From positions 62,001 through 126,000 of the forward strand of contig NZ_RXNS01000010.1 in assembly GCF_003966155.1 (NCBI RefSeq): a DNA stretch of 64,000 nt, written 5' to 3'. This document shows positions 34,375 to 43,731 of this stretch, piece after piece. The notes beneath the pieces were generated by a model, which saw only the letters and a program-made list of their open reading frames with translations, was not told where the DNA came from and did no database searches. Position numbers and translations under genes: made by a program. Numbering within the stretch: the stretch's first letter is position 1; each line of letters starts with the position of its first letter. Origin of the DNA: Halomonas nitroreducens. Lineage in GTDB: Bacteria > Pseudomonadota > Gammaproteobacteria > Pseudomonadales > Halomonadaceae.

Positions 34375-36312
34375 ATGACGTCTCCCGACATCCCCAATGA
34401 GTCGCTACCCGATGTGCTCGCCGGCCCCCTGCTGCGTCGCCTCTCGCCGGAGCGCCTGCGGATCTGGCTGGTGGCCAGCCGTCCGCTGGCCCTCAAGCTT
34501 TTCCTGCACCCCGAGGGCCATGGCCCCCGGCGGCTGACGCTGGGCGGCGATCGCCTGCGCTGCCTGCCGCTCGGCCGGCACGCCCACCTGCACCTGATCG
34601 ACCTGACCCTGGAAACCCCCTTGCCGCTGGGGGTGCGCATCGACTACGACCTGCGCATCGTCGACGACCAGGGGGACGCCGGCATCGCCGACTGGGCGCC
34701 GCACCTGCTGCACGCGGGCGCCCGGCGACCGGCCTTCGTGCTCTGCGACGGGCACCACCGGCTGCTCCACGGCTCCTGCCGGCGCCCCCACCATGACGGC
34801 CCTGATGGCCTGGTGCGCGCCGATGCGTGGCTCGCCGAGCGCCGTGATACGCCCGAGGCATGGCCGTCCTGGCTGCTGATGACCGGCGACCAGATCTACG
34901 CCGACGATGTCGCCGGCCCCATGCTGGTAGCGATCCACGCGCTGATCCGACGGCTGGGCCTGTTCGACGAGTCCCTGGAGGGGGCCACCGTGGCCGACAG
35001 CCAGGCACTCTATGCGGCCGAGGCGACCTACTACCAGCGCGAAGCACTGCTGCCCGACATGACCAGCAGCGCCGACCTGCGCGAACGCTTCTTCGGCGGG
35101 GTCAAAAAGCCGGTCTTCACCTCGGCCAACGCCCACAACCACCTGATGACCTTCGGCGAGATCATCGCCATGTACCTGCTGGTGTGGTCACCCACCCCCT
35201 GGCGCCTGGTGGAGGTGACGGCGCCCTCCCTGGGCGACGAGAACGCCGCAACCTTCGCGACGGAGCAGGCGGTCATCGAGCGCTTCGTCGAGGGCCTGCC
35301 CGCCGCCGCCCGTCTGCTCGCCCACCTGCCGTCGCTGATGATCTTCGACGACCACGACATCACCGATGACTGGAACCTCACCGCGGCCTGGGAGCAGACC
35401 GCCTACGACCACCCCTTCTCGCGGCGCATCATCGGCAACGCCCTGCTGGGCTACCTGCTCTGCCAGGGCTGGGGCAACGACCCGGATCGCCTGGCCACGT
35501 CGCTGGATGAGGTCGCCGCGCTGCTGGAAGGCGCGATGCCGGGGGGCTGGCTGACCGCCGAGGAACAGGACACCTGCATCCAGCACCTGCTGCGCTTCGA
35601 GGGCTGGGAGTTCCAGGTCCCGGGCCCGCCCAAGCTGGTGGTGCTGGACACCCGTACCCGGCGCTGGCGCAGCGAGCGCAACCCGCGCCGCCCCTCCGGG
35701 CTGATGGACTGGGAGGCGCTCTCGGACTTCCAGCAGGAGTTGCTGGACGCGCCCTCGGTGATCATCGTCTCGGCGGCACCGATGTTCGGCGTCAAGCTGA
35801 TCGAGGCCATCCAGAAGCTCTTCACCCTGGCCGGCAAGCCGCTGCTGGTGGATGCCGAAAACTGGATGGCCCACCGCGGCGCGGCCAGCGTGATGCTCAA
35901 CATCTTCCGCCACTCGCGCACGCCGGGGCATTACGTGATTCTCTCCGGCGACGTACACTACTCCTTCGCCTACGACATCCGCATCCGCCAGCGCCGCCAG
36001 GGCCCCCAGCTCTGGCAGATCACCTCGAGCGGCATCAAGAATGCCTTTCCCGACACCCTGCTGGACTGGTTCGATCGAGCCAACCGCTGGCTCTATGCGC
36101 CGCGCTCGCCGCTCAACTGGTTCACGAAGCGCCGGCGCATGCGCATCCGCCCGCGCGACCCGGATCGGGCCCGGGCCGGCGAACGCCTCTGGAACGGGGC
36201 CGGCATCGGCCTGGTGGAGCTGGATGACCAGGGCCGTCCCAGCCGGATTGCCCAGCTCGATGCCCGCGGCTTCGACGTGGAGTTTCCCCCGCCGCCGCCA
36301 GGACGCGACTGA
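34375..36312 (+). CDS. PhoD-like metallophosphatase
   Basis: Large phosphatase-like protein of 645 residues. Metal-binding motifs of the PhoD superfamily are present: LMTGDQIYADDV near residue 170, MIFDDHDITDDWN near residue 322 and VILSGDVHYSFAYDI near residue 522. No Tat signal is visible, so it appears cytoplasmic, unlike secreted PhoD. Substrate unknown. The start has no strong ribosome binding site. The 304 bp before it holds no recognisable gene. Confidence 0.85.
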   Translation: MTSPDIPNESLPDVLAGPLLRRLSPERLRIWLVASRPLALKLFLHPEGHGPRRLTLGGDRLRCLPLGRHAHLHLIDLTLETPLPLGVRIDYDLRIVDDQGDAGIADWAPHLLHAGARRPAFVLCDGHHRLLHGSCRRPHHDGPDGLVRADAWLAERRDTPEAWPSWLLMTGDQIYADDVAGPMLVAIHALIRRLGLFDESLEGATVADSQALYAAEATYYQREALLPDMTSSADLRERFFGGVKKPVFTSANAHNHLMTFGEIIAMYLLVWSPTPWRLVEVTAPSLGDENAATFATEQAVIERFVEGLPAAARLLAHLPSLMIFDDHDITDDWNLTAAWEQTAYDHPFSRRIIGNALLGYLLCQGWGNDPDRLATSLDEVAALLEGAMPGGWLTAEEQDTCIQHLLRFEGWEFQVPGPPKLVVLDTRTRRWRSERNPRRPSGLMDWEALSDFQQELLDAPSVIIVSAAPMFGVKLIEAIQKLFTLAGKPLLVDAENWMAHRGAASVMLNIFRHSRTPGHYVILSGDVHYSFAYDIRIRQRRQGPQLWQITSSGIKNAFPDTLLDWFDRANRWLYAPRSPLNWFTKRRRMRIRPRDPDRARAGERLWNGAGIGLVELDDQGRPSRIAQLDARGFDVEFPPPPPGRD

Positions 36313-36340
36313 CCCCGGGCGCGCCCCGCGACGCGGCGAA

Positions 36341-37447
36341 CTATGCTTGCGCCACCGCCCGGCGCACCGCCGTCAGGCCGGCGGTCGAGACCAGCCCCAG
36401 GTCATGGGCATGCGCCGCCATCTCGGCACTGTCGTCGGTGAGCACCAGGTGACAACCGTCCTCGGCGACCTCGCGCGCCAGCCGGGCAATCTCGTCGTCC
36501 CGTGCCGACGCGCGGTGCACATGGCGGATGTAGATGGCTTTCACGCGCCCGGGGTGCTCACGCACCACCCGGGCATAGGTCTCCGGGTCATGCTGCCCGC
36601 TGTCGCCGATCAGCACCAGCGGCTGTCGTGCATAGAGCGCCAGCATCTGCTCGATCAGCCGGTACTTGTGCTCCCTGGCCCGCCGCGGGAGCGGACGCTG
36701 CAACGTGAGTCCCCATTCACGCAGGAAGAGGATGGGGCCGATGGGAATGCGGTTGCGCTGGAAGAACTCCTCCAGCACCTCGTAGAGCCCCCAGGGACCC
36801 CGCGAGACATACAGCATGGGCCGATAGCGATGCCCGTCGGCCCCGGCAAACAGGGCCCGGTAGAACTCGGCGACGCCGGCAAAGGCGGTGCGCTGGTGGG
36901 CCTGACGAAGGAAGAGCCGATACATCATCTTGAGCTTGTTGGCGACCCCGGTGCGCATGACGGTGTCGTCGATGTCGCTGATCACCACCAGGTCCAGGGT
37001 GGGCGGCGGCACGTAGATCTCGGCCTGCGAGCCGACGCTGTGCTCGCCACGGATGACGGCATCGAGTCGTCCCCGGTGCCAGATCCGCTCGGACACCAGG
37101 GGGGCCGCCAGCGCCATGTGGATATCGAAGTAGCCATCGCGGTCGGTGGTCACGGTCTGCCGCTGGCCGTGAAGCTCCAGGGTGACGGGAATCCCCTTGA
37201 TGCCCCAGCGCAGGCCGCGTCGCAGCACGTCCAGCAGGTCCCGGCGGAGGGAGCCTTCCGGGGCCGACACGCCCAGGGGCAGCTGGCGGAATACTCGGCC
37301 CATCACCTCGACCCGCGTCGCGGCCCCATAGCCCCGGAAGGCATGGACCACGACGCCGCCCCGCCCCCGGTCACTCTTGACCGGCCGGGCGATGACCTTG
37401 AGGGCACGATGCAGCATCCGGCCGAGAGAGCGATGCGGGGCGCGCAT
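36341..37447 (-). CDS. App1/DUF2183-type phosphatase
   Basis: Protein of 368 residues. The C-terminal half is a HAD-like domain with VISDIDDTVMRTG (DxDxT) near residue 174, the App1 family signature; yeast App1 is a phosphatidate phosphatase. The N-terminal half is a beta-rich domain of unknown role. AGGAG lies 8 bp before the ATG. It converges with the PhoD-like gene, so two phosphoester hydrolases are paired. Confidence 0.85.
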   Translation of the reverse strand: MRAPHRSLGRMLHRALKVIARPVKSDRGRGGVVVHAFRGYGAATRVEVMGRVFRQLPLGVSAPEGSLRRDLLDVLRRGLRWGIKGIPVTLELHGQRQTVTTDRDGYFDIHMALAAPLVSERIWHRGRLDAVIRGEHSVGSQAEIYVPPPTLDLVVISDIDDTVMRTGVANKLKMMYRLFLRQAHQRTAFAGVAEFYRALFAGADGHRYRPMLYVSRGPWGLYEVLEEFFQRNRIPIGPILFLREWGLTLQRPLPRRAREHKYRLIEQMLALYARQPLVLIGDSGQHDPETYARVVREHPGRVKAIYIRHVHRASARDDEIARLAREVAEDGCHLVLTDDSAEMAAHAHDLGLVSTAGLTAVRRAVAQA

Positions 37448-37600
37448 GGCAGGGCTCCTGGGACGATTCCACGGGACGTATGCAGGACAGCCTGACAGCA
37501 CAACGCCCGCGCCGTGAAGGGCAGGCATTGTGCGGCTCGCGCCCTGGGTCGTTCACGCCGCCCGGGGCGGGTGACGCCTCTGGCTCATGAGGTCCATGGT

Positions 37601-38164
37601 CTACGACGCCTGATCAGCGTGACGACCTTCCAGGATCTCCCCGACCAGGGTGTGGCAGAAGCGATCGAGGTCCCGGGGCTGGCGGCTGGTCACCAGGCCA
37701 TGGTCGACCACGACCGGCTCGTCGACCCAGGACGCCCCGGCATTCTCGAGGTCCTGCTTCACCGAGGGGTAGGACGTCAGAGTGCGCCCCGTGACGACCC
37801 CGGCATTGATCAGGATCCAGGGAGCATGGCAGATGGCGGCCACCGGCTTGCCGGCCTCGACGAAATGGCGCACCAGCGCCAGGGCCCGTTCGTCCTGACG
37901 CAGGGCATCCGGGTTGAAGAGCCCGCCGGGCAGCACCAGCGCATGATAGTCGGTGGAGTTGGCCTCATCGAGGGACTTGTCGACCGCGTAGGTCTCCCCC
38001 CAGTTATCCTCGGCCCAGGCCCGAATGCCCTTGGCCTCGGGCGCGACGACTTCCACCACGATGCCCGGGGCATCCAGCTTGGCCTTGGGCACGGCCAGTT
38101 CCGACTCCTCGAAACCGTGAGTGGCCAGGATGGCGACGCGTTTGCCGTCGACCTGTTGGCTCAT
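37601..38164 (-). CDS. DJ-1/PfpI family protein
   Basis: Protein of 187 residues. The nucleophilic cysteine is in AAICHAPWIL with a conserved Glu in HGFEESEL, as in YhbO/PfpI proteins, variously described as protease, glyoxalase or deglycase. GGAG lies 6 bp before the ATG. A 153-bp spacer separates it from the convergent-facing App1 promoter. Confidence 0.93.
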   Translation of the reverse strand: MSQQVDGKRVAILATHGFEESELAVPKAKLDAPGIVVEVVAPEAKGIRAWAEDNWGETYAVDKSLDEANSTDYHALVLPGGLFNPDALRQDERALALVRHFVEAGKPVAAICHAPWILINAGVVTGRTLTSYPSVKQDLENAGASWVDEPVVVDHGLVTSRQPRDLDRFCHTLVGEILEGRHADQAS

Positions 38165-38287
38165 GCAGAACTCCTTGCAGTGGTTGTCACCTGACCCACC
38201 ACGGGTCAGGTGACGCACTCCCCCACCCTTGGGGTCTGCGTCCGGGGCCACAAGCCCCTCTGGCGTAACGAAATGCATCCCGACACC

Positions 38288-38758
38288 TCAGCCAGGCTGG
38301 GGGCGACGCCAGAGGGCCAGGCCACCGGCCACCACCAGCCAGGCCATGGCCGCGGCCACGCTGTCGTCGAGCACGATGCCGACGCCCCCGGGGAGCGCCT
38401 CGGCCAGGGCCACTGGCAGCGGCTTGATGATATCGAAGCCCCGATAGACGACGAAGGCACCGAGCAGGGCAGCGGGATGGCGGGCCGCCGACAGCCCCAG
38501 GACCGCCAGGGGATAGGCGACGATCTCGTCGAGCACGATGCGTCCGTCGTCCTTGAAGCCCAGCACGACCGCGGCCTGGTGGCAGAGCGGCATCGCCGCC
38601 ACCAGCAGCCCCGCCGCCAGAGCCAGTTGCGCGCGTCGAGCCCGGCCCAGCAGCCACCAGGCCAGCGGCAGGCCCAGCAACGAGCCGAAGGTCCCCGCGG
38701 CCAATGGGGCCAGGCCCAGGCCCAGGCCGGTGGCCAGCCACATCAGTGTCATTTCCAT
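38288..38758 (-). CDS. pgpA: Phosphatidylglycerophosphatase A
   Basis: Membrane enzyme of 156 residues removing the phosphate from phosphatidylglycerophosphate. Motifs: APLAAGTFGSLLGLP, DGRIVLDEIVAYPLA, RGFDIIKPLPV and GGVGIVLDDSVAA, matching PgpA along its length. It usually sits after thiL and ribH; here it follows nnrU, with 13 bp between the genes. Confidence 0.93.
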   Translation of the reverse strand: MEMTLMWLATGLGLGLAPLAAGTFGSLLGLPLAWWLLGRARRAQLALAAGLLVAAMPLCHQAAVVLGFKDDGRIVLDEIVAYPLAVLGLSAARHPAALLGAFVVYRGFDIIKPLPVALAEALPGGVGIVLDDSVAAAMAWLVVAGGLALWRRPQPG

Positions 38759-38771
38759 GATCGCGGGCCTC

Positions 38772-39350
38772 TCAGGCCGGCATCACCGGCACGCCGATCA
38801 GCACCCTGTGCAGCCAGAAGGCGAAGACGGCATAGGCGCCAACACCGATCACCAGGCTGGCGAGGGTGGCACTCATCGCGGGAGGCGCGGAAGCCGGCGC
38901 CGGCGCCGGACGACGGCGGGCGGCGCGGAAGTCGAGTACCGCCCACAGCAGGAAGGCACCGAAGAAGACGATATCGCCCAGCCGGCCGTTGGCCAGCAGG
39001 TGCGCCAGGGCCCACACCTTCACCCCCAGGATCATCGGGTGACCGAGCTTCGCCTTGAAATGGTTGCGCGGCACATAGGCCGCCACCAGCAGGATGAACG
39101 CCGGAATCATCAGCAGTGCCACCAGGTGGCGCATGGCCACTGGCGGCGTCCAGACGACCAGCGGGTCGAGGCGCATCAGGCCGAAGCCCCAGATCGCGAT
39201 CCCCAGCCCCACCAGCGATGCCAGGCCGTAGAGCGCCTTCCAGCGTGCCTCGCCCCATTGGGCGATGCGTTCACGCCGCCAGTCGTCGGCGACGATGCGC
39301 ACCGAGTGCACGCCGAGGAAGATCACGAGGCCGAGAATCATCACGGTCAT
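38772..39350 (-). CDS. NnrU family membrane protein
   Basis: Integral membrane protein of 192 residues with about six hydrophobic segments and the family features FLGVHSVRIV at the N-terminus and RNHFKAKLGHPMILGVKVWALAHL-type sequence in the middle. NnrU was first noted beside denitrification genes; its function is not established. No denitrification genes are here. Confidence 0.88.
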   Translation of the reverse strand: MTVMILGLVIFLGVHSVRIVADDWRRERIAQWGEARWKALYGLASLVGLGIAIWGFGLMRLDPLVVWTPPVAMRHLVALLMIPAFILLVAAYVPRNHFKAKLGHPMILGVKVWALAHLLANGRLGDIVFFGAFLLWAVLDFRAARRRPAPAPASAPPAMSATLASLVIGVGAYAVFAFWLHRVLIGVPVMPA

Positions 39351-39438
39351 GGGGGGAAGCTCCTTGAATCAGGGGGTTGTCGGACTCAAGGCAGCGTAGC
39401 CGCCGGGGCGGGTCGACACCAGCCCCGGGGCGAGAGGA

Positions 39439-39879
39439 TCAGCCGCGGGTGACGTACTTGAGGATCTCCACCACCTCGGCCGGGGTGGTCGCCCAGGCCA
39501 TGGCCGCGGCATCGACCTCCTTGAGCGGATGCACGATCTGTTCGCCGTGAAGGGTCACATAGGGCTTGCCCAGGGCGGCGCAGTAGCCGGCATCGAAGGC
39601 CGCATTCCACTGCTTGTACTGGTCGCCGAAGCGCACCACCACCAGGTCGCTTTGCTCGATCAACGTCTTGGTACGGATGGCATTGACCTTGGACGACTTG
39701 TGGTCGCGCCAGAAGCCCTCGCTCGACGGTCCCAGGTGGTCACCGGCCGCATCGCTGGCCGCGTGATCGGTGACCGGTGCGGTAAAGACGATATCCAGGC
39801 CGGCGGCCTCGGCACCGCGCTGGATCTCCTCACGCCAGTCGGTATGGATCTCGCCGGACAGGTAGACATGAAAGCTCAT
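39439..39879 (-). CDS. YtoQ family protein
   Basis: Protein of 146 residues starting MSFHVYLSGEIHTDWREEI, with DLVVVRFGDQYKQWNAAFDAGY in the middle. It belongs to the nucleoside-2-deoxyribosyltransferase-like YtoQ family, of unproven activity. GAGGAG precedes the ATG. The start is set by the first beta strand. Confidence 0.85.
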   Translation of the reverse strand: MSFHVYLSGEIHTDWREEIQRGAEAAGLDIVFTAPVTDHAASDAAGDHLGPSSEGFWRDHKSSKVNAIRTKTLIEQSDLVVVRFGDQYKQWNAAFDAGYCAALGKPYVTLHGEQIVHPLKEVDAAAMAWATTPAEVVEILKYVTRG

Positions 39880-40092
39880 GGGGGCTCTCCTCGATAACGG
39901 TAGGGGCAAGCGTGGAAATCCATCTTACGCCATCCGTTTTTGTATACAAGAGCCGACTCGCCGGCCTGGGCTCGATCACCTTCGACAAGCTCGCCCCGAC
40001 ATCGCATCATGGGCGTTTGCCTGCTCCGACGGGCACGCACCGCCACATGGGCTCGACACATGGTCCTCGACACCACCCAGCGCAACCGACGC

Positions 40093-40650
40093 ATGACCCA
40101 CTTCGACGATCACGAGGCGATCTGGCTGTTCGGCTACGGCTCGCTGATCTGGAAGGCGGGCTTTGCCTACCTGGAACGCCGCCCGGCCCATATCCACGGC
40201 TGGGTCCGTCGTTTCTGGCAGGGCTCCCACGACCACCGCGGCACTCCCGAGGCCCCGGGACGGGTCGCCACCCTGCTGCCGAGGCCCGGTGCCGTCTGCC
40301 ATGGCATGGCCTATCGCATCACCCCCGAGACCCTGCGCCCGCTGGACGTGCGCGAGAAGAACGGCTATCTGCGCGAGATCACGACCCTGCACTTCGCCGA
40401 CGGCGACACCGCCCAGGGCCTGACCTATATCGCCACCGAGGACAACGCCGCCTTCCTGGGCGAGGCCGAGCCGGCGGCCATGGCCCGCCAGATCGCCGAG
40501 GCCCATGGCCCCAGCGGTCCCAACAGCGACTACCTGCTGCACCTCGCCGATGCCCTCGACGCCCTCGGCGTGGCGGACCCCCATGTGGCCGACCTGGCCC
40601 GGCGCGTGCGCGCTCACTCACCGACCGACGACAGGCCCCAGGCGCGTTGA
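40093..40650 (+). CDS. ChaC-type gamma-glutamylcyclotransferase
   Basis: Protein of 185 residues that in this family cleaves glutathione to 5-oxoproline and Cys-Gly. The substrate loop WLFGYGSLIWKAGF and the catalytic Glu in REKNGYLREI are present. The chosen start is the ATG nearest the fold; an upstream in-frame ATG at 40060 would add 11 residues. The 213-bp upstream spacer has no gene. Confidence 0.9.
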   Translation: MTHFDDHEAIWLFGYGSLIWKAGFAYLERRPAHIHGWVRRFWQGSHDHRGTPEAPGRVATLLPRPGAVCHGMAYRITPETLRPLDVREKNGYLREITTLHFADGDTAQGLTYIATEDNAAFLGEAEPAAMARQIAEAHGPSGPNSDYLLHLADALDALGVADPHVADLARRVRAHSPTDDRPQAR

Positions 40651-40875
40651 CGGCCGTCCCGCCGAAGTGAGCAAGCATCCCGGGGGCAGACTTGTTCCCG
40701 ATCACCGTAACGCCGGACCGGCGCGGCACCCGGCCCCCCTTCCGGTCAGAGCGTGTAGAATGACAGGTGACTCTCAGGGAGCCCGATGCCGCGACGACGG
40801 TGTCGACAGGGCCGAGGTCCGGGCCTCATCCGGATGGTGAGGTCGGCTGACTCCACTAGTGCGATACAGGAAGGA

Positions 40876-42618
40876 ATGATGAGCGACAAGATCAAGGTGG
40901 CAGCCCCCCTGGTCATCCTGCATGGCGACGAGATGGCCCAGGTGGCCTTCGAGAGGATCCTCGCGACCTTCGTGACCTCACGGTTGGACATCGACCTGGT
41001 CGAGATCGACCTGACCGCGGAGAACCGCCTGGTCACCAACGGCCAGGCGGTGATCGACGCCATCGAGGCTCTCAACCACCATGGGGTGGGCGTGAAGAAC
41101 GCCGGCATGACGGTCAACCGCGAGCAGCGCGACGCCCTGCTCGCCCGCCACCCCGAGCTGGCGGTCGAGAGCCTGCATCCGCTGGCCACCAAGTCGCCCA
41201 ACGGCGCGATCCGCAAGGGCATCGGCGGCAACATCACCCGCGAGGACATCGAGTTCCGCAACCTCAAGGTCGACAAGCCGCAGTGGATCGGCCGTGACAT
41301 CGAGGTCGAGACCATGGACACCGGCGGCATCAAGGACAGCTACAACACCCTGTCCAGCGCCACGGGGGTGGTCAAGCTGGTGTTCGTCGGGGCCAGCGGC
41401 GACCCGGTGGAACTGCATCGCCGCGAGGTGAACAAGGGCGATCCCTGGCTGCTGGCCACCAACGACATCGACACCGTCAGGGCCTGGGCGCATCGCTTCT
41501 TCCAGCGCGCCATCGACGAGCAGCGCGACATCTACCTGGGGCTCAAGGACACCGTGATCGCCGGCTATGACGGTGTGATGCGCGCCGCCATCGAGGACAT
41601 CTACCGCGCCCACTACCAGCAGCAGGCCGAGTCGCTGGGACTCGCCTACCACTACGAGCTGATCGATGCCCAGGCCGCCCGTATCGTGGCCAACCCGCCG
41701 CAACGGGCCTTGTGGGGCGTGCCGGACAACACCACCGGTCGCAAGCTCTACAAGCTGGTGGAGCAGCTCAAGCGCTACGGCATTCCCGAGCGCAAGGCCC
41801 AGGTGTCGATCTCGCGGATGAGCGCAGGGGGCGGCGACCAGTACGGCAGCTACAACATGCCCGCCGCCGAGGACGGTATCCTCAAGGTGATCGTCGATGG
41901 CGACGAGAAGCATGCCCGGCACGTCAAGCAGGGCGACCCCATCCTGCTGATGTCCAACGACCGGGCGGCGATCAAGGACTGGGTACTGCAAGTGTTCCGT
42001 GACGCCTCGCGCAAGGACAAGGAGGTCTACTTCGGCCTCAAGCGCGAGTACATGGACTACGACGAGGTGTTCAGCGACGTGATCACCGAGGCACGCCGCG
42101 AACTGGCCAAGGCCGACACCCCACCGCCCTCCTTCATGATCATGCGACCCTCCAGTCAGCTGATCAAGATGATCACCGACCCGCCCCGCAACGCCCTCTA
42201 CCCGGCGCAGAACCTGGACGGCGACATCTTCTCGGACATCTCCGCCGCGCTGGGCGGCAGCCTGGCCACCGCCAGCTCGATCATCGAGAGCAAGAACGGC
42301 ACCATGCTGTTCGAGGCCCCTCACGGCACCGCCCATGACCTCTACGTGACATACCTCGAGAGCGACGGCCGGGAGGCGCACTTCAACTCCTCGGCGCTGA
42401 TCTACGCCGTGGCCAATGCCCTGGAGACCCTGGCGGAGCGGGAAGACAACACGGCGCTGGGCGACTATGCCGGCCGCCTCAAGGAGGCCCTGATCGGTAC
42501 CGTCGGCGATGGCATTGTCACCGGTGACCTCAAGGGCAAGACCACCGACCCGACCACGGAGACAGTGGTGGACATGCAGGGCTTCCTCGACGCCGTGGCG
42601 GCGCGTCTCTCGGCGTGA
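40876..42618 (+). CDS. NADP-type isocitrate dehydrogenase family protein with internal duplication
   Basis: Protein of 580 residues, well above the roughly 410 of dimeric type II IDH. IDH landmarks are present: [36 protein letters not shown] and [12 protein letters not shown]. The extra length looks like a repeat. Residues about 139-285 (IGRD ... [17 protein letters not shown] ... DIYLGLK ... ANPPQRALW) and about 309-446 ([10 protein letters not shown] ... [17 protein letters not shown] ... EVYFGLK ... TDPPRNALY) match segment by segment. Activity on isocitrate is likely but unproven. AGGAAGG precedes two tandem ATGs; either may be used. Confidence 0.85.
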   Translation: MMSDKIKVAAPLVILHGDEMAQVAFERILATFVTSRLDIDLVEIDLTAENRLVTNGQAVIDAIEALNHHGVGVKNAGMTVNREQRDALLARHPELAVESLHPLATKSPNGAIRKGIGGNITREDIEFRNLKVDKPQWIGRDIEVETMDTGGIKDSYNTLSSATGVVKLVFVGASGDPVELHRREVNKGDPWLLATNDIDTVRAWAHRFFQRAIDEQRDIYLGLKDTVIAGYDGVMRAAIEDIYRAHYQQQAESLGLAYHYELIDAQAARIVANPPQRALWGVPDNTTGRKLYKLVEQLKRYGIPERKAQVSISRMSAGGGDQYGSYNMPAAEDGILKVIVDGDEKHARHVKQGDPILLMSNDRAAIKDWVLQVFRDASRKDKEVYFGLKREYMDYDEVFSDVITEARRELAKADTPPPSFMIMRPSSQLIKMITDPPRNALYPAQNLDGDIFSDISAALGGSLATASSIIESKNGTMLFEAPHGTAHDLYVTYLESDGREAHFNSSALIYAVANALETLAEREDNTALGDYAGRLKEALIGTVGDGIVTGDLKGKTTDPTTETVVDMQGFLDAVAARLSA

Positions 42619-42652
42619 CCGGCGGCCTCGGCGACGGCGTCCGCCCGGCGTG

Positions 42653-42976
42653 ATGACCGTGCTGCTCTACGTCGCCGCCGCCCTGGCCGAGATCGCCGGC
42701 TGCTTCAGCGTCTGGGCCTGGTGGCGGCTCGACAAGTCCGCGGCCTGGCTGGCCCCCGGCCTGGTCAGCCTGGCGCTGTTCGCCTGGCTGCTCAGCCTCT
42801 CCGAGGCAGACTATGCCGGCCGTGCCTACGCGGCCTACGGCGGGGTCTATATCGTCACCTCCCTGATGTGGCTGTGGCTAATCGAACAGCGGGCACCGGA
42901 CCGCTGGGACTGGCTGGGGGCCGCCCTCTGCCTGGTGGGTGCCGGGGTCATCCTGATGGGCCCGAGGGCAAGCTGA
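42653..42976 (+). CDS. UPF0060/YnfA family small membrane protein
   Basis: Protein of 107 residues with four transmembrane helices, related to small multidrug transporters. [16 protein letters not shown] near the N-terminus and [19 protein letters not shown] in the middle are YnfA hallmarks. It starts 34 bp after the IDH stop on the same strand. Transport activity is not established for most members. Confidence 0.92.
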   Translation: MTVLLYVAAALAEIAGCFSVWAWWRLDKSAAWLAPGLVSLALFAWLLSLSEADYAGRAYAAYGGVYIVTSLMWLWLIEQRAPDRWDWLGAALCLVGAGVILMGPRAS

Positions 42977-43107
42977 CGTAGAGGGCAGGTGTCGCGTGGT
43001 GCCGGCTTCACCCATTGCCTCGCTGTCCTGCGCGTCAACGGACAGGAATTGGCTGACCGTTTGTTCAACTAATTCCCCGGGGTTGTGGCCGGCAATCGCC
43101 TGGCGTT

Positions 43108-43172
43108 ACCCCGAAAAATACCGCCATGAAGGCGGGGTGTTTCGCATCCTCATCATCTTGAAAAACACCCCG
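43108..43172. terminator. Cluster of overlapping hairpins after ynfA
   Basis: CCGCC/GGCGG (43121-43135) on the minus strand is followed by TATTTTT, a terminator for leftward transcripts. CGGGGTGTTT (43133-43142) pairs exactly with AAACACCCCG (43163-43172), and its CGGGGT can also pair with ACCCCG (43108-43113). The alternatives are mutually exclusive. A bidirectional terminator is the simplest reading. Confidence 0.55.
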
Positions 43173-43243
43173 TAACCGACAAGAATAGTGGCATCAATTG
43201 ATGCAAACTCTATGTATATATACTAATTGAATGTGCCCGCCCG

Positions 43244-43465
43244 ATGGACCTTCCCGACCAGCCTTATATTCTCTTCTCTACCGCTCCTCAAGACCATCTG
43301 GTGTTGCTGTGTCCCTGTGGCAACAGTGAAGTGTCGAAGCAGCAGGCCACCTGGGCACGCTTCACCCCGGACTTCACCCGACAGGCCTGCCTATGCGGCG
43401 AGTGCCAGACAAGCCTCCCTCTTCGAATCAACGATGATTCGCATTTACACTTCAAAAAATACTGA
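43244..43465 (+). CDS. Possible small cysteine-rich protein
   Basis: Open frame of 73 codons with LCPCGNSE and CLCGECQTS, two Cys groups that could bind a metal. The GC content is lower than its neighbours and it lies after an AT-rich TATATATACTAATTG stretch that could be a promoter. No ribosome binding site is evident and no family is recognised. It may be a transferred or orphan gene, or not coding. Confidence 0.4.
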   Translation: MDLPDQPYILFSTAPQDHLVLLCPCGNSEVSKQQATWARFTPDFTRQACLCGECQTSLPLRINDDSHLHFKKY

Positions 43466-43603
43466 TACGCGAGGCCCCTGGAAATCCCGCGCCGTCGTCC
43501 CGACGCCTCATCCCGGCAGTCCGGCCAAGGCGCCACGGCCGTGCCTCCCTCGAGACCTCCATGGGCTGGTGAGCCACTCGCATGTTGCTTGCCACCGGCA
43601 ACA

Positions 43604-43702
43604 CTAGATAACGCCACAGTTCTGCAGCGTCAGGGCCACCAGCAGCAGGGCCGCCAGGCCGATCAGCCGACTGGTCATGTTGGTGCGTTTCTTCTTGTCC
43701 AT
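43604..43702 (-). CDS. 32-residue membrane peptide downstream of GGDEF gene
   Basis: Short frame ATG-TAG encoding a lysine/arginine-rich start (MDKKKRTNMTSR) followed by one hydrophobic helix (LIGLAALLLVALTL) and QNCGVI. GGGAAGA precedes the ATG. It begins 29 bp after the stop of the GGDEF gene on the same strand, so both may share a transcript. No known family recognised; membrane localisation is inferred from the helix. Confidence 0.55.
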   Translation of the reverse strand: MDKKKRTNMTSRLIGLAALLLVALTLQNCGVI

Positions 43703-43731
43703 GCTGTCTTCCCTAGCTGATCATCTCGGCC

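Noticed and set aside
39912-40670. Alternative frame over the chaC gene
   Set aside because: The overlapping frame encodes FGYGSLIW and REKNGY of ChaC, while this one has no family features.
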